Of a stretch of 64,000 nucleotides of DNA, positions 1 to 12,640 are shown piece by piece. Position numbers and translations under genes: made by a program. The notes beneath the pieces were generated by a model, which ran no database searches, was not told the origin of the DNA, and saw nothing but the letters and a program-made list of their open reading frames with translations. Positions within the stretch are counted from its first letter, which is position 1, and every line of letters begins with the position of its first letter. The stretch is from Gracilaria vermiculophylla (Eukaryota; Rhodophyta; Florideophyceae; Gracilariales; Gracilariaceae), in the NCBI GenBank assembly GCA_019155205.2, contig JAHNZQ020000016.1, forward strand, positions 60,800 to 124,799. Direction: 5' to 3'.

Positions 1-2
1 GG

Positions 3-2020
3 AATCGCCTTAGGAGAGTGCATGATGGGAGGCAAGCGGAATCCCCCGCGACACCTCCAGAGAACGTCGATGTGGAGCTTGAAGAACCCCACACGGCATC
101 GCAGCCGCCACCTCAGGAGCTGCAGGGGCGGGAACACCCGGAGGCTAGCTCCCTTCTGGAGTGGCTTGCCCCACGCCTTACGGGTTAGCTCTCACAAGAG
201 CAGGTCGAAAGAATACCTGCAGGTGTTGAAGCCCACTTTGGAGCACGCCGCCACGTCGTCGTTGACGAAATTGCAGCGGAGAGCGCTCAACGTGCTGTGG
301 ATGCTTTGCTGGATTCCGATCCCTTCCTTGAGGTGATCTCGGATGTTATCCGTGCGGAGGTTCGCTCCCAAACCGCGCAGCTGCTCCCCGCAGCGGCGTT
401 TCAAAGTTATTCTTCCGTACAGGAGAGGTTCCCTCTATCAACATCTAAGGTGACCCCGGGCAGAGGACGACAGCATACTGCCACCCTCTTAGCCAGAGGA
501 GGAAAGGATAATGTCGTGGGGAAACGGGATCATCTCAGTAATCTTGCTATGCACCGTCTGGACCTGACGCCCCACGGAGGAGGACAGGATACCGGTCGCG
601 AAGGAATTCACCCAAAGAGAGAAGGACAGGATATTCCTCGGGTGGATCGCGATAACGGGGGTACCGTCAGCAACCCAGAAGACCTCAAGGAAAGACGCCG
701 AAAGAAACGGAGGGAGAAAAAGAGAAAGCGAGACACCGATTCGGAGGGAAGCTCAAATTCCGAATCCATGAACACCTCCAGCTCTGCAGATTGTATACCC
801 CCCAAGGAGAAGAGCAGAAGGGTCAGGAAGGTCGTCCCGCTTAACGACCATTTCGCCAAAGTGGTGGATTATGACAACTACAGGTTGAATGATCGCTCCA
901 CTCTTTACGACGCGTCGGTCGCTAAACGACTCACGAAGATGCAGCGCCATATGGATATTCATATGAAGAAGCACTCCTTCTCAGGCGAAGACCCCATCTC
1001 GGTGTTCAATTTTCTTACGCGCTTCCGTTCGGCGTGTAACACAAATGGCGTCCATGAAGGGGCCGCCGTATCGTGCTTTCAATTGTACCTCACAGGCCAA
1101 GCACACTGGCTGGTACAGCCGCGCCTCACGGGGGAGAGCACCATTGTGGATGATCCTGGAACGGAGATCTTGACGACGTACCTGGAAGTAGTCAATTTCC
1201 TCCTTAAAAGGTACGCCACGGACGAGGTGATAGCCGATGCTGATGCTGAAATCACCTCCTATAGGCAGGAAACGGGCATGACCGAGACGGAGTTTTCACA
1301 GAAGCTGTGGAAGAAGGCCCTACGGTGTGGGAACGTGTACTGCGAACGGTGGTTGAAGTTGTTTTTTGTTGGGGGACTCCTCCCCTCGATACGCGCGAGG
1401 GTGCATAATCACCTGAAAACGCACCCAAAGACCACCTACACGGAGCTAGCCCGTTCCGCAGAATCCTACGCGGATACCCACTGTGCCACTCTTCGCAGCC
1501 ATACTCCACTTCCGGATAAACCGGCTACCTCAAGGACCCGTCGGGCATCCGCCCTGACGCTGCACTCCAGAACCTCGGAAGAGGTCGAAGAGCTCACGCT
1601 CGTAGGAGAGCAAGAGGCCCTTGCCCTCACATACGCCTCCTCTCAGGGAGCACCGTCTAGGACTAGAACACCCTCGTCCCCCACTTCGTACGCCTCTACA
1701 GGATCCTACAGGAGCGTTCGATTTGCGAACCCTCGAGGTTACTCACCGCCTTGCAGGATATGCTTGTCAGGAGAGCCCGTACACTGTACGACTCTCACCC
1801 CGGCAATGAGGGCCGCCATCCGGCAGGAACGAGAGAAAAACTTCCAGGACCTGAAGGAAACGCCAACAGAGAGCGGAAGTTATCGAACCGCATATTGCGA
1901 CATCTGCTCCCCTCGAGGAAACTACAGTTACCGTGCTCCACCGGGAGTGCAGGCTGTCCCACTGTCACTTGCACCCGCAACGAAAGTGCCGGTATCTAGT
2001 CCGCGTATACCTCAAGGGTC
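3..2020 (+). pseudogene. gag: Ty3/gypsy gag, copy A (inverted, truncated)
   Basis: Structural Gag of the chromovirus family in this window. It is the only copy on the + strand and is open at the window edge. Frame 3 reads from base 3, meets a TAG at 186-188 where the copy at 19720-21997 has Trp, then stays open to a stop at 2067-2069. That stop already lies in LTR sequence joined at 2021. Visible parts are an acidic/Pro N-terminal region, a Lys/Arg-rich patch near 690-745, and a conserved helical retrotransposon-Gag domain at about 850-1500. A Cys/His cluster (CRICLSGEPVHC) near 1755-1790 is not a standard CCHC knuckle. The G to A type nonsense change and the LTR breakpoint make it non-functional. 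Family assignment rests on the adjacent pol copies. Confidence 0.75.
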
Positions 2021-2100
2021 TGGTACTGTCGGCTCTCTTCTCAAGGTAATAAAACACAACGTCCGGTAGGAGTTTTGTTGACTCCAAAGCGCTTTATCCC
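2021..2100 (-). repeat. Chromovirus LTR fragment
   Basis: The first 80 bases match the left (+ strand) end of the LTRs at 6399, 12641 and 22156, starting with the same TGGTACTGTC edge. After about 2100 the sequence jumps to the antisense module, at a point equivalent to about 7131. Most of the LTR and the module start are therefore deleted. The edge abuts gag of copy A directly, as expected for an insertion into that gag. Confidence 0.75.
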
Positions 2101-2584
2101 TTGCGGTGTTTTCGGGCCCTGCTTCTACTTAACCCGGCGTCGTCCCCTCCGTTTTGGTGTACCCTGTTGTTGCTGCCGTTCCCTTCGGCCGCGTGGGATT
2201 TCGTGCTCTTAAGCGTATCGTGCGTGGTGCACACGCGCGACCTCCATGACCGGAGATTGGGCCAGTTCACAGCGGGCAACGACTCCCTCAAGGCACTTGA
2301 CTCTCCGATTTCTGCGAGGATTCTCCTTCGGGGAACATCCGACTGATCGCGTCCGTTCATTGCGTCTCCATGAAGGTGTATCGTCTCCTAATCTTCTCGT
2401 CCGCGCCCCCTTCGGCTTTCACTAGATATAAACTTGTGCCCCGCCATGGTGCTCCATACTTCGCCTGTCTTCGGTCGTCCGTCTTCCCCGCGCATTGCAC
2501 GATGTCGTCTCAACGCGGCTCCTTCCCCGGTCCGTTGTATAACCGCGGGCCGCTACTCAAGTGGCGCCAGATCCCTCATCTCAG

Positions 2585-3310
2585 ATGCTGCTGTTACGAG
2601 TCCTCTACTATGAACCCTTGGTGAAGAGCCTGGCGACCAGCGCGCCCTGTCGGTTTCCAGCTCCGTCCCAGGATATAAGCGCACCTCCTGAGGTGATACA
2701 TCCGGGGCCCGCCGCAGTGCCGAGTGCTCCCACAGTGGTAGCTGCCGTGTCTCCTATGGAAGAGTACGATATTACTCCCGTCCCGGCACCTTCTGCCCCA
2801 GTGGTGCAACCCCGGTTGCAGAGCGTCCCTGTGCCTCTTCTTCGGCCTCCTCTGCGGAGTGTTCCAGTTCCCGCACAGCCGTCACCTCCGGTGTCACCGA
2901 CTCCATCCTTGGCAATGCCGACCTCCACTGCGGAACCCGCGGAATCCCGCCGGAGGGCCCCTGTCTTAGCTGGTCCGACGTCCGCGGCTCCTTCCGTGAC
3001 GGTTGTTGCGCCGGCAACAAAGGTGGCCGCATCGTGTGCACCGTGGGAAGGAGTCTCCTCTGGGGCTCTGGCGGCTGCCTTCCAGGAGTTGGTGCAGGCG
3101 TGTCTGGTTACAAACCGTCCTGCTCCAGTTCCTGCTGTAAAGGCTCCGCGCGAGGCGCGTGCTTGGGTCTTAGAGCTCCACAAGGCTCAGGCCGACCGAG
3201 CCTCGATGGCAGCTCTCAAGGAAAGCATATCGGAGTTCTTCGATAGCCAAGCGCTCACGACAAAAGCGCGCCTCGAAGCGGAGTATTCCATGCGATTCGG
3301 TGACCTGTAG
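2585..3310 (+). pseudogene. Antisense-module ORF, copy III (internally deleted)
   Basis: A + strand ORF opposite to pol of the same element. It starts at the first in-frame ATG and gives about 241 residues. A central Pro/Val/Ser-rich linker holds repeats of the type LRSVPVP. It is followed by a helical C-terminal domain of about 80 residues ending in FGDL and a TAG. It aligns without indels over the last 230 bases with 8684-9553, and the stop is at the same place. Relative to that copy about 1.25 kb is missing (equivalent of 7560-8850), so the upstream domain is gone. I do not recognise the product. Upstream bases 2100-2584 match the start of the module and hold no supported gene. Confidence 0.5.
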
Positions 3311-3527
3311 GGGATAAGATCTTGACCAATAAGAGATCCTTCGGATGGAGCAGAAGCTCCATGAACGGTAGTTCCAACATGCATAGGCCATGCCTGCGTG
3401 CTCAACGACAAGAAGTACCGCCACGGGAGCATGCGAAAAGCGAGCAACGGCATCCTGGAGGCGAAAAAGAGAACCCCAGGTAAGGGATAGACTGCGGAGG
3501 CGAAAAACATCTGCGTTTGAGGGCCCC

Positions 3528-3573
3528 CTCCCCCTTTCATTAACGGAAGCGCCTATGTGGAGAGGCGTTTCCG
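3528..3573. other. Degenerate polypurine tract and pol-end hairpin, copy III
   Basis: On the minus strand a G-rich purine run corresponds to the tract at 9771-9787 but has lost one match. Next to it is an 11-bp inverted repeat (3544-3554 and 3563-3573, loop of 8) that is unchanged in all three copies. The right arm also encodes the last pol residues (minus strand), and the pol stop TAG is at 3553-3555. Confidence 0.6.
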
Positions 3574-6398
3574 CACCAGATTGGCGTGGTATCGTCTAAG
3601 GAAGGTCTCCAGGATGTGTTCCGGAGGTTCTTCCGTGTCGTTCTTCGAGGTGTACCCATACCAGTGGACGCGGTACAGTATCCCTGCAGGGGATTGTCGA
3701 TGGGAGACGATATGGCCCACCGCGTAGAGGATGTCACCCTCAGGGGTCAGGATGGCATTGGGAGCCTCCAGGATTGGTTTTTCGAAAGCGGTGATGCGGT
3801 TCCCGGTATCCCGTTGTGTCGTCGTGCCTAAGGTGGTCGGATGAGGAATCTCCACGCGTTGTCCATGAGGTAGGGTGACGGGCATTCCTGAAAGGCTGGG
3901 CGTTGGGACTTTTGTCACCCTATCACGGGAGACGACGTCTCGGAGCCCGTTCACCTCAATGGCGACAGTATCCCTATAGATGGCCAGGACTTTATAGGGC
4001 CCTGAGGTGGTCGGCTCCAACTTTTTCGTGACGTCCGGTGGTTCATCGGAGGTTTTCCCCGGTTTGTCGAGGAAAACCTCGTCGCCTTTTTTCAAGTGAG
4101 GGCCTTCCTTAACCTTTCGGTCAAAGTCCTGTTTGTATCTCTTCTGCGAGGCGATGAGTCTCTCCTTTGCGAGGGAGAGCGCGTTCTCATAACGCCTGAG
4201 GATTGAGCGTTTGGCCTGCGCCGCTGTCGGCGCCTGTGACCCATCCACCGGGTATGCCGTGGGGCGTTCCACGATGACGGCACTTGGCGGGATGCGCGAG
4301 AGCACCAGATTGAAAGGAGCGGTCCCCGTGGAGCAGTGCACCTGCAGGTTGTATGGATACGTGAGCGGTCCCAAATATGCGTTCCAATCCTTTTAGTGGT
4401 CCGCGACGTAGTGCTTCAGCCTCGAGGCGATGGTCTTGTTAAAGATTTCCGCCTGTCCGTTTGTCTGGGGGTGACAAGCAGTTGTAAACAACTGTTTTAT
4501 CCCCGGCATTCCGGAGACGGCGCTGAAGAGTTTCGCCGCGAATTGGGGGCCATTGTCCGTAAGGAGGTACAACGGTATCCCGTATGGTTAAACCCAATGC
4601 TCCAGAAAGGCGTCGGCAATCACTGCTGCAGTGGCGCTTCGGAGGGGGATGGCACGCGTGATCTTGGAAAAACGATTCGTGATCTCGAGGATAAATCGGT
4701 GCCCTCGCTCCGTCTTGGGGAGAGGACCCAAGATGTCTATGACCACAACCTACAACGGTCCTGAAGGTGGGAAAAGCGTGAGCGGCGTTTGGTGTTTCTC
4801 TATACTCCCCCTAGCGGAGGCACAGGAATAGCAATCCGTCACCGTTTGGAAGGCGTCATTAGCCATGTTCGGCCAATAGAACTCCCTCTGCATGGTGAAA
4901 TACATCCGGAATCCACCGGGGTGCCCGGCGAGGCGCGGACAGTGCGAAAAATACAACACTATTGCCCGTAGTTTCGTTGGCACCACCTTTTGGAGAGCTC
5001 CATCTAGAGAAGCGCGGCGTACAAGCACGGCGTCACGGTCGACATTGAACGATGATGTCAAACTCCCCACAGTGGCGAGGCACTTCCTGCAGTACGCATC
5101 CGTACTCTGCTCCTTCAGTACCTCCCCCACAGTGATGGGGAGAACTTCTTTCTCCTCTTCAACAAGAGCCATCACCTCAGGGAGCCCACTGTACTTCCCT
5201 CCAGGTTCGCAGCATTCCAAACATTTTTCATCAGATCCTTCTTTGCCGTCAGCGGCCTGGATGACCAAACACGGGATGTTGTCCTCCAAAGGTGTTTTAT
5301 CTTCCCCATAGGTGGAGATTCAAGAGAACGCGTCCGCTGCCTGGTGTTAAATGCCGGGGCGGTGGACGATGTCAAACTCGAACTCCAGGAGGCGTAATCT
5401 CCAACTTTTCAGGCGACCGGACGCATTCGTCAACGACAGTATCCACTTCAATGTTGCGTGGTCCGTCCTCAAGGTGAAGCTCACGCCTTCCAGATATGGG
5501 CGTAAATGCAAAACTGCCCACAAGATGGCAAGATATTTACGCTCCGATGTGGAGTAGTTCCGTTCCGTAGGTATGAGGCTGCGACTTTAATATCTGAGGG
5601 GTTGAAATCCACCTTCAGATTGCTCCCGTAGAAGGGCACATCCGACCTAGTATTTACAGACGTTAGTGTCTAGCACCATTCGGCCGTGCTGTTTCGGAAG
5701 TACCAAGATCGGTGGTTCTATTAGTCTCCTCTTTAGCGTGTCGAAGGCTTCAAACTACTCGTCCGTCAAGATAGCCAATTGCGTCGGCTTATCCTTCTCC
5801 AAGAGGCGATTTAACGGCGCCGCTATACGGGAGAAATTCGGTACAAACCTCCGGAAAACGTTACACAACCCTAGGAAGGAGCGGAGCTCCGTCTGGTTTG
5901 TGGGAGGGTGAGCTTCCTTTATGGCGTCTTGAGTTTTCCTGGAAACCGGTAGGAGGGCCGGGAGCACAACGTGCCCCACGTCGTCCACCGACGACTTGAA
6001 AAAGAAACATTTCTCCAGCTTCAAGGTGAGTCCAGCATCCTTTAGGAGTTGGAGCACGTGCTTCACATGAATGAAGTGCTCCTCCACGCTGCAGGAATAT
6101 ATGATGACATCATCGATATACACCAAGTCGTAATTCAACTTCACCTTTGACAGGATAATGTCCACCGCTCATTGGAACGTTGCGGGTGCATTCATCAATC
6201 CAAATGGCATCCTTAGGAATCTGAAGATCCCACATTGCGAGGTGAACGTTGTCTTGTCGTTATCGGAGTCGTCCATCTCAATCTGCCAGTAGCCGCTGTT
6301 TGCATCCAGCGTGGAGAAGACGGACGCATCGCCCAAGGAGTCGATGCATTCATCCATACGGGGTATCGGGTACAAATCGCGTACCATCACCTCGTTTT
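3553..6398 (-). pseudogene. pol: Chromovirus pol (RT-RNaseH-integrase-chromodomain), copy III
   Basis: Reads leftward. The RT N-terminus is cut off at 6398, where an LTR abuts. The segment holds the RT core with YIDD, RNase H, the integrase zinc-binding and DDE core, and a C-terminal chromodomain (VHWYGY, then EEPPEHIL) at about 3590-3720. This copy has the intact pol C-terminus, ending at 3553. Frame is mostly kept, but there is a TGA at 6169 (CGA in copy I), a TAG at 5755 and more damage between 4375 and 5755. The chromodomain places the family among chromoviruses, whose integrases are thought to read histone marks. Confidence 0.85.
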
Positions 6399-6951
6399 TG
6401 GTACTGTCACCCCTCCTGTCGAGGTAGTAAAGCACAACGTCCGTTAGGAGTTTTTGGTGACTCCAAAGGCGCGTATTCCTAAAGGTGGTCTCCGGTATCC
6501 GCTGTCGCGAGCCGGGGGAATTTTGAAAGAGGATCCGCAAACACAAAGCGGAGGGGAAGGTTCACTGGGCGGACAATACTCCTACAGGCGCTGCTATGAT
6601 ACGACCTGGGAATAGGCGGCTTAGAAACCTGCGTGAATAGGCAAGAGGCTCCAACCGGAAAATGTAGAAGAAGACTCAAGGGTGCTTCCCTTTACTTCCA
6701 CAGAGGTGGAGCTCAACCGGCAGGTTAAGTATCAAGCCGGGAGCCCGCCTCGGCAGGTCGCACTACTGTGCTAATTACCTGCATAAAATATCTAAAATAA
6801 ATAATAAATTCTACCGTACCTCAAGGATACCGTAGCGCACGCGGTCGAGATTATGCACCACGTGGCCCAGCCAATAAACTGCGAACCCTCCTTAGGAATA
6901 TTATACCTAAAGGCCAAGCCACCGTATTTCCGTAGGAGCCACTGTACTACA
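6399..6951 (-). repeat. Chromovirus LTR B
   Basis: A 553-bp LTR. On the + strand it runs from TGGTACTGTC to CACTGTACTACA, so the ends are TG and CA. On the inner side it is followed at once by a polypurine tract. The outer edge at 6399 abuts the interior of the RT of copy III. For the element read on the minus strand this is the 3' LTR. An A/T-rich segment (6781-6812) contains AATAAA on the + strand. Confidence 0.85.
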
Positions 6952-6964
6952 TACCCCCTTTCCT
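6952..6964 (-). other. Polypurine tract beside LTR B
   Basis: On the minus strand AGGAAAGGGGGTA lies directly before the LTR start TGTAGTACAG. This is the expected site and composition of the plus-strand primer of an LTR retrotransposon. Confidence 0.75.
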
Positions 6965-7464
6965 AAAATGCACCACGTCCTCGAGGTGCATCCTCCGCTT
7001 TCTTGATCCCTGGGGTGGCTCCTATCGGTGTTGCGGCACGTGCGCCCTCCGGCGGTTCGCCCGTTCTCTCCTTCAGGCGTTCCTTCTCTTCTCCGTACTC
7101 CCGCGCGGCGGGTTGCCGCGGGTTCGCACTTCACTCCTTGCGGCGTTCGTAGGCTCCAGCTCTTCTTCACCCGGCGATATCCACTCCTTCTTGGTGTCAT
7201 CCTTCGGTACTGCTGCGCCAGTCGGCAGTGCGAGCGTCCGCATCCTCCGGCGCATCGTGTGCGGTGCACGCGCACAACTCCCGTGGACGGAGCGTTGGGG
7301 AGTCCCGCGAGGGTACCGACCCCCCTGGAGGCGTTCGCCACTTTGACTCCTCCGAGGTTACTCCTTTTGGCAACACCCGCTTCTACGCGTCTGCTCATCC
7401 TGTTTCCGTGAAGGCGCCGGACTCATAAGTTTCTCGTCCGCACCTCCACCGTTCTCCGTTGGAT

Positions 7465-9553
7465 ATGAGCGCGCGCCCCGCGATGGTCCTCCATAACTCG
7501 TCCGATGCCGGCCGCCCGGCTTCGCCTCGGATTCCACGTTGGCGGCTCGATACGAATCCCTCCGCAGTGGTGCATATAGCGGGTCGATCCCCGAGTGGTG
7601 GTAGGTCTCTCTCCCCAGGTGCAACCACGCGATTTGCCGCCATCCACCCTCCTTCATACACCTTCAGAATAGCCTCTCCTATTCCGGCGCAGACGTCCCC
7701 TTCCAACCCGGAGATGTATCACACCTCGACAGGAGGACCGTTCCGTCCAGGGGAGCACTTCGATCATCGCGCCACGCGAGTGTTCGTCCGGTTCCAGGAT
7801 AGGCGCGTGAGTTTGCCGTGTCCAGTGGAGGATTACATTTACCACTTTGGGCCGTACCTGCAGGCGATGCGATTCCGCGCCGTCCCGGAGGTTGCGTGGA
7901 ACGACCAGAAACGGAACCGCGTCGATGCGTACCGCGCCCATTGGCTCCATACTCCAGTCCATGGTGACAACGCTCCAACCACGGTCGGACACTGCGATAC
8001 TCCTTATCTGAGGTGCGCCGAAGAACAAGAAATCCAGGCGCGACTCCAAGTCTTGCTCCATAAGGAGAGCTCTCACCAGCGAGCGGGGCAAGCGGGAAGC
8101 CTTGCCGATGGTTGCTCCGCCCTTGCGGTGCTACCCTTCAATCCCCCATACGACCGCCTGTACTGGCTCAACCGGAATTGATTGGGAACGCACCTCGCGG
8201 ACGAAACTCGCGTACGCACCTCCTTCGGGTACTTCTACGGACGGCACAACACGGAATTCCACGATATGCCTTCCGGACAACGTCCGAAGTACTACCTGAA
8301 GGTGAACGACTCCTGGAGGGACCATTGGGTTTCCCCGCATCTCTGCGTGGCGACTCCCATAACCTTCGCGTATCACACTCGGAGGTTCTGGATCCACATG
8401 ACTCCCTAGGAGGGTTCGTCATGTCGATCGCCTCGACGGAGTTTGCAGTAGGCACCCTGATGGCGGATCTCCAGGCCGCGGACGAAGGCGTGACTTCCTA
8501 TACCCGATGCCCCGATGGCCGCCTCTACTGGGACTCGTCGTATCAGCCCACCGCTGGGCGGTTGCTCCCCTTGTTGGCGTTCCCATCATACGAGTCCTGC
8601 GCTCCTTCGGTATCCAAAACCTGGTTAAGGGCACCGCATGGAGCAAGTCCGAAGCGGAGACGCTGTTGGATTACAACCTCTAGGTGGCGTGTAATGACAC
8701 ACCAGGTTTCCTCTGGTACGACTACGGCGAGGACTGGTTTCACCCCATTGTGAGGAGTCCGAATGGACACGATGACGGGCACGCATACCCTGCCTTTCCC
8801 AGTCTGTCACCGTCTCGAGATCCTCAGGTGCCGCGGCGTCGAGTACCCTACTACGACCCTTTGATGGAGAGTCTGGGGTTTGATGCGCCCCGTCGGTTAC
8901 CGGCTCCGTCCCATTATATGGGCGCACCTCCTGAGGTGATAACTCTGCGACCCGCCGCGGAGCCGAGTGCTCCCACAGTGGTCGCGGCCGTTTCTCCAAT
9001 GGAAGAGGATGAGATTGATCCCGTTCCGGTACCTTCCGCCCCCGTGGTGCAAACCCGATTGCGGAGCGTCCCTGCGCCGAGTGCTCAACCTCGCCTGCGG
9101 AGCGTTCCAGTTCCCTCACCACCGTCACCTCTGGCGTCGCCGACTCCGCCCTTGGCATTGCCGTCCTCCACTGCGGAGCCCGCGGAATCCCGTCGGGAAG
9201 CTCCAGCCTTGGCTGGTCCACAATCTGCAGCACCCTCCGTGGCGGTTGTTGCGCCGTCAACGGAGGTGGCCGCATCGGGTGTACCGTCGGGAGGAGTCTC
9301 CTCTGAGGCTCTGGAGGCTGCCTTCCAGGAGTTGGTGCAGGCGTGCCTGGTTGCAAACCGTCCTGCTCCAGTTCCTGCTGTAGAGGCTCCGCGCGAGGCG
9401 CGTGCTTGGGTCTTAGAGCTCCATAAGGCCCGGACAGACCGAGCCTCATTGGCGGCCCTCAAGGACAGCCTGGCGGAGTTCTTCGACAGCCAAGCGCTAA
9501 CAGCGAAAGCGCGCCTCGAAGCGGAGTATTTAACGCGGTTCGGTGACCTGTAG
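7465..9553 (+). pseudogene. Antisense-module ORF, copy II
   Basis: + strand coding region between LTR B and the pol 3' end, antisense to pol. Frame 1 is open from ATG 7465 to TGA 8179-8181 and again to TAG 8407-8409. The reading then seems to pass to frame 3 (about 8410-8640) and frame 2 (to 9553), with a TAG near 8684. The first part has a compact, non-repetitive domain (about 7740-8400) rich in Trp, Tyr and His. The last part is a Pro-rich linker with LRSVP repeats and a helical C-terminal domain ending in FGDL. I do not recognise any of it. Introns could explain the frame changes, but I found no convincing splice pairs, so decay is more likely. Bases 6965-7464 are the module leader and hold no supported gene. 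Confidence 0.5.
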
Positions 9554-9570
9554 GTGATATGACCCAGACC

Positions 9571-9576
9571 AATAAA
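9571..9576 (+). promoter_or_regulatory. Poly(A) signal after antisense ORF, copy II
   Basis: AATAAA lies 18 bases after the antisense ORF stop at 9553, on the same strand. The identical copy I has it at 15813-15818; copy III has the diverged AATAAG. The position fits a 3' end signal for an antisense transcript. Confidence 0.4.
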
Positions 9577-9770
9577 CGATCCTTCGGATGGAGCAGAAAC
9601 TCCACGAACGGTAGTTCAAACATGCATAAGCCGTGCCCGCGAGCGCAGCGACACGAAGTGCCGCCTTAGGAGCCTGCGCAACAGCGAGCACAGCATCCTG
9701 GAGGCGGAAAAGGTAACTCCAGGTGGGGGATAGACGGCGAAGACGAAAAACATCCCCGTTTGGGGGCCCC

Positions 9771-9816
9771 CTCCCCCTTTCCTAAACGGAAGCGCCTATG
9801 TGGAGAGGCGTTTCCG
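9771..9816. other. Second polypurine tract and pol-end hairpin, copy II
   Basis: On the minus strand GTTTAGGAAAGGGGGAG (9771-9787) repeats the tract that borders the LTR. Overlapping its end is an 11-bp inverted repeat, 9787-9797 with 9806-9816 and an 8-base loop. It sits between the convergent pol and antisense ORF. Confidence 0.65.
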
Positions 9817-12640
9817 CACCAGATTGGCGTTATACCTCCTAAGGACGTTCTACGGGATATGTTCTGGAGGTTCTTCCGTGGCGTCCCTCGAGGTGTACCC
9901 GTACCATCGTACGCAGTACAGTTCTCCTGCAGGGGTTCGTCGATGCGAGACAATGTGATCCACTGCGTAGAGGATGTCGCCTTCAGGGGTCATGATGGCA
10001 TCGGGAGCCTCCAGGATTGCCTCATCGAGTGCGGTGATGCGGCTCCTAGCATTCCGTGGTGCCGTGGCGCCTGAGGTGGTTGAATGAGGAATCTTTGCGC
10101 GGTGTCCCTGGGGTGGGGTGGCGGGCATTCGTGGAATGCTGGGCGTTGGGACTTTCGTCACCCTATCACGGAAGACGACATCCTTACGCCCGTTCACCTC
10201 AGTGGCGACAGTATCCCTGTAGGTGGCGAGGACTTTGAAGGGCCCTGAGGTGGTCGGCGCTAACTTGCGCGTGACGTCCGGCGGTTCATCAGAGTTCTCC
10301 CAGGGTTTATCGAGGAACACTTCGTCGCCTTCCCTCAGGTGCGGACCTTCCATAACCTTTCGGTCAAGGTCCTGTTTGTATCTCCTCTGCGTGGCGTTGA
10401 GTCTCTCCTTCGCGAGGGAGAGTGCGTTCTCATATCGCCTTAGGATGGAGCGTTTGGCCTGTGCCGCTGTTGGCGTCTGTGGCCTATCCGCCGGGTGTGC
10501 CGTGGCGCGTGCCGCGATGACAGCACTTGGCGGAATGCGCGAGAGCACCAAATTGAAAGGAGCAGTCCCCGTGGAGCTTTGCACCTGTAGGTTGTATGCA
10601 TACGTGAGGGGTCCCACATATGCGTCCCAATCCTTCTAGTGGTCCGCGACGTAGTGCTTAAGCCTCGAGGCGATGGTGTCGTTGAACCTTTCCGCCTGGC
10701 CGTTCGTCTGGGGGTGATAGGCAGTGGTAAACAACTGCTTCATCCCCAGCATTCCGGAAACGGCGCTGAAGAGTTTCGCCGCAAATTGGGGGCCATTGTC
10801 CGTAAGGAGGTACAAAGGTATCCCGTATGGGTGAACACAATGCTCCAGAAAGGCATCGGCAATCACGGCTGCAGTAGTGCTCCGGAGGGGGATGGCACGC
10901 GTGATCTTGGAAAAGCGATCCGTGATCACGAGGATAAATCGATGCCCTCGCTCCGTCTTGGGGAGAGGACCCAAGATGTCCATGGCCACAAACTACAACG
11001 GTCTTGAAGGTGGTGACAGCGTGAGCGGCGTCCGGTGTTTCCGTATACTCACTCTAGCGGAGGCGCAGGAATAGCAGTCCGCCACCGTTTGGTAGGCGTC
11101 GTTGGCCATGTTCGGCCAATAGAACTCCATCCGCATGGTGAAATACATCCAAAATCCACCGAGGTGCCCGGCGAGGCGCGGATAGTGCGAGAAATACAAC
11201 ACTCTCGCCCGTAACTTCGTCGGCACCACCTTTTGGAGCGCTCCATCCAGAGGGGCGCGGCGTACAAGCACGCCGTCACGGTCGACATCGAACGATGTTG
11301 TCAAACTCCCCACAGTGGCGAGGCACTTCTTGCAGTACGCATCCGTTTTCTGCTCCTTCAGGAACTCCTCTACGGTAATGGGGAGAACTTCTTTCTCCTC
11401 TTCAACAAGGGCCATCACCTCAGGGAGTCCACTGTACTTTCCTCCGGGTTCACAGCATTGCAAACATTCTCCATCGGATCCTTCTTTCCCGTCGGCGTTC
11501 TGGATGACCAGACACGGGATGTTGTCCTCCAAACGTGTTTTATCCACCCCATCGGTGGAGATTCGCGAAAGTGCATCCGCGGCCGGGTGTTTTATGCCAG
11601 GACGATGGAGGATGTCAAACTCGAACTCCAGAAGGCGCAACCTCCACCTTTCCAGGCGACCGGAAGCATCCGTCAAGGACAGTATCCACTTCAGTGGTGC
11701 GTGGCCGTCCTCAAAATGAAGCGCGCGCCTCCCAGGTATGGGCGTAAAAGTAAAACCGCCCACACGATGGCGAGACACTCGCGCTCTGAAGTGGAATAAT
11801 TCCGTTCCGTAGGGCAGAGGCTGCGACTTCAATACTCGATGGGTTGAAGTCCACCTTCAGGTTGTTCGTGTAGGAGGGCACATCCAACCTGATACTTACA
11901 GGCGTCAGTGTCCAGCACCATTCGGACGTGCCGCTTCGGTAACACCAAGATTGGTGGTTCTATTAGTCTCCTCTTCAGCGTATGGAAGGCTTCAAACTCT
12001 TCGTCCCTCAAGAGAGACAATTGCGTCTGCTTGTCCTTCTCTGGGAGGCGATTTAACGGCGCCGCTATACGGGAGAAACTCGGTACAAACCTCCGGAAGA
12101 ATTTACACAACCCAAGGAAGGAGCGGAGCTCCGTCTGGTTTGTGGGAGGGTGAGCTTCCTTGATGGCATCCTGATTTTTCCAAGAAACCGGTAGGAAGGC
12201 CGGGAGCACAACGTGCTCCAGGTAATCCACCGACGACTTGAAGAAGAAACATTTCTCCAGCTTCAAGGTGAGGCCAGCATCCTTTCGGAGTTGAAGCACG
12301 TGCTTCACATGAATGAAGTGCTCCTCCACGCTGCGGGAGTATATGATGACATCATCGATATACACCAAGTCGTAATTCAACTTCACCTCTGACAGGATAA
12401 TGTCCACCGCTCATTGGAACGTTGCGGGTGCATTCATCAATCCAAATGGCATCCTTAGGAATCTGAAGATCCCACATTGCGAGGTGAACGTTGTCTTGTC
12501 GTTATCGGAGTCGTCCATCTCAATCTGCCAGTAACCGCTGTTGGCATCCAGCGTGGAGAAGGCGGACGCATCGCCTAAGGAGTCGATGCATTCATCTATC
12601 CGGGGTATCGGGTACGAATCGCATACCGGCACCTCGTTAT
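9796..12640 (-). pseudogene. pol: Chromovirus pol, copy II
   Basis: Same order as copy III: N-terminally cut RT (LTR C abuts at 12641), YIDD, RNase H, integrase (HHCC region near 11100, DNGPQF, and NGQAERF with the Glu), chromodomain near 9870-9980. Breaks: TGA 12411 (shared with copy III at 6169), TGA 11829 (TGG in copy I), a one-base frameshift near 11711, a stop at 10993, TAG 10636, and a premature TAG at 9850 just before the last 18 codons. The RT is cut at the same codon as in copy III, so the two junctions share one origin. Confidence 0.85.

Larger units (their letters stand above)
6398..10136. repeat. 3.7-kb perfect repeat, left copy
   Basis: Equals 12640-16378 at a fixed offset of 6242. 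All reading frames on both strands translate identically, and the first mismatches I see are at 6397/12639 and 10137/16379. The block starts one base before the LTR edge and ends inside the pol 3' end. Sequence outside the block differs by several percent. Confidence 0.85.

Noticed and set aside
6965..7398. 163-codon minus ORF next to LTR B as an env-like gene
   Set aside because: Arg/Gly-rich, no signal or membrane segment, and overlapped by equal ORFs on the other strand.
8625..9449. 274-codon minus-strand ORF in the antisense module as the real gene of the element
   Set aside because: In the diverged copy III it is broken into short pieces (longest 89 codons), while the + frame stays open with the same stop.
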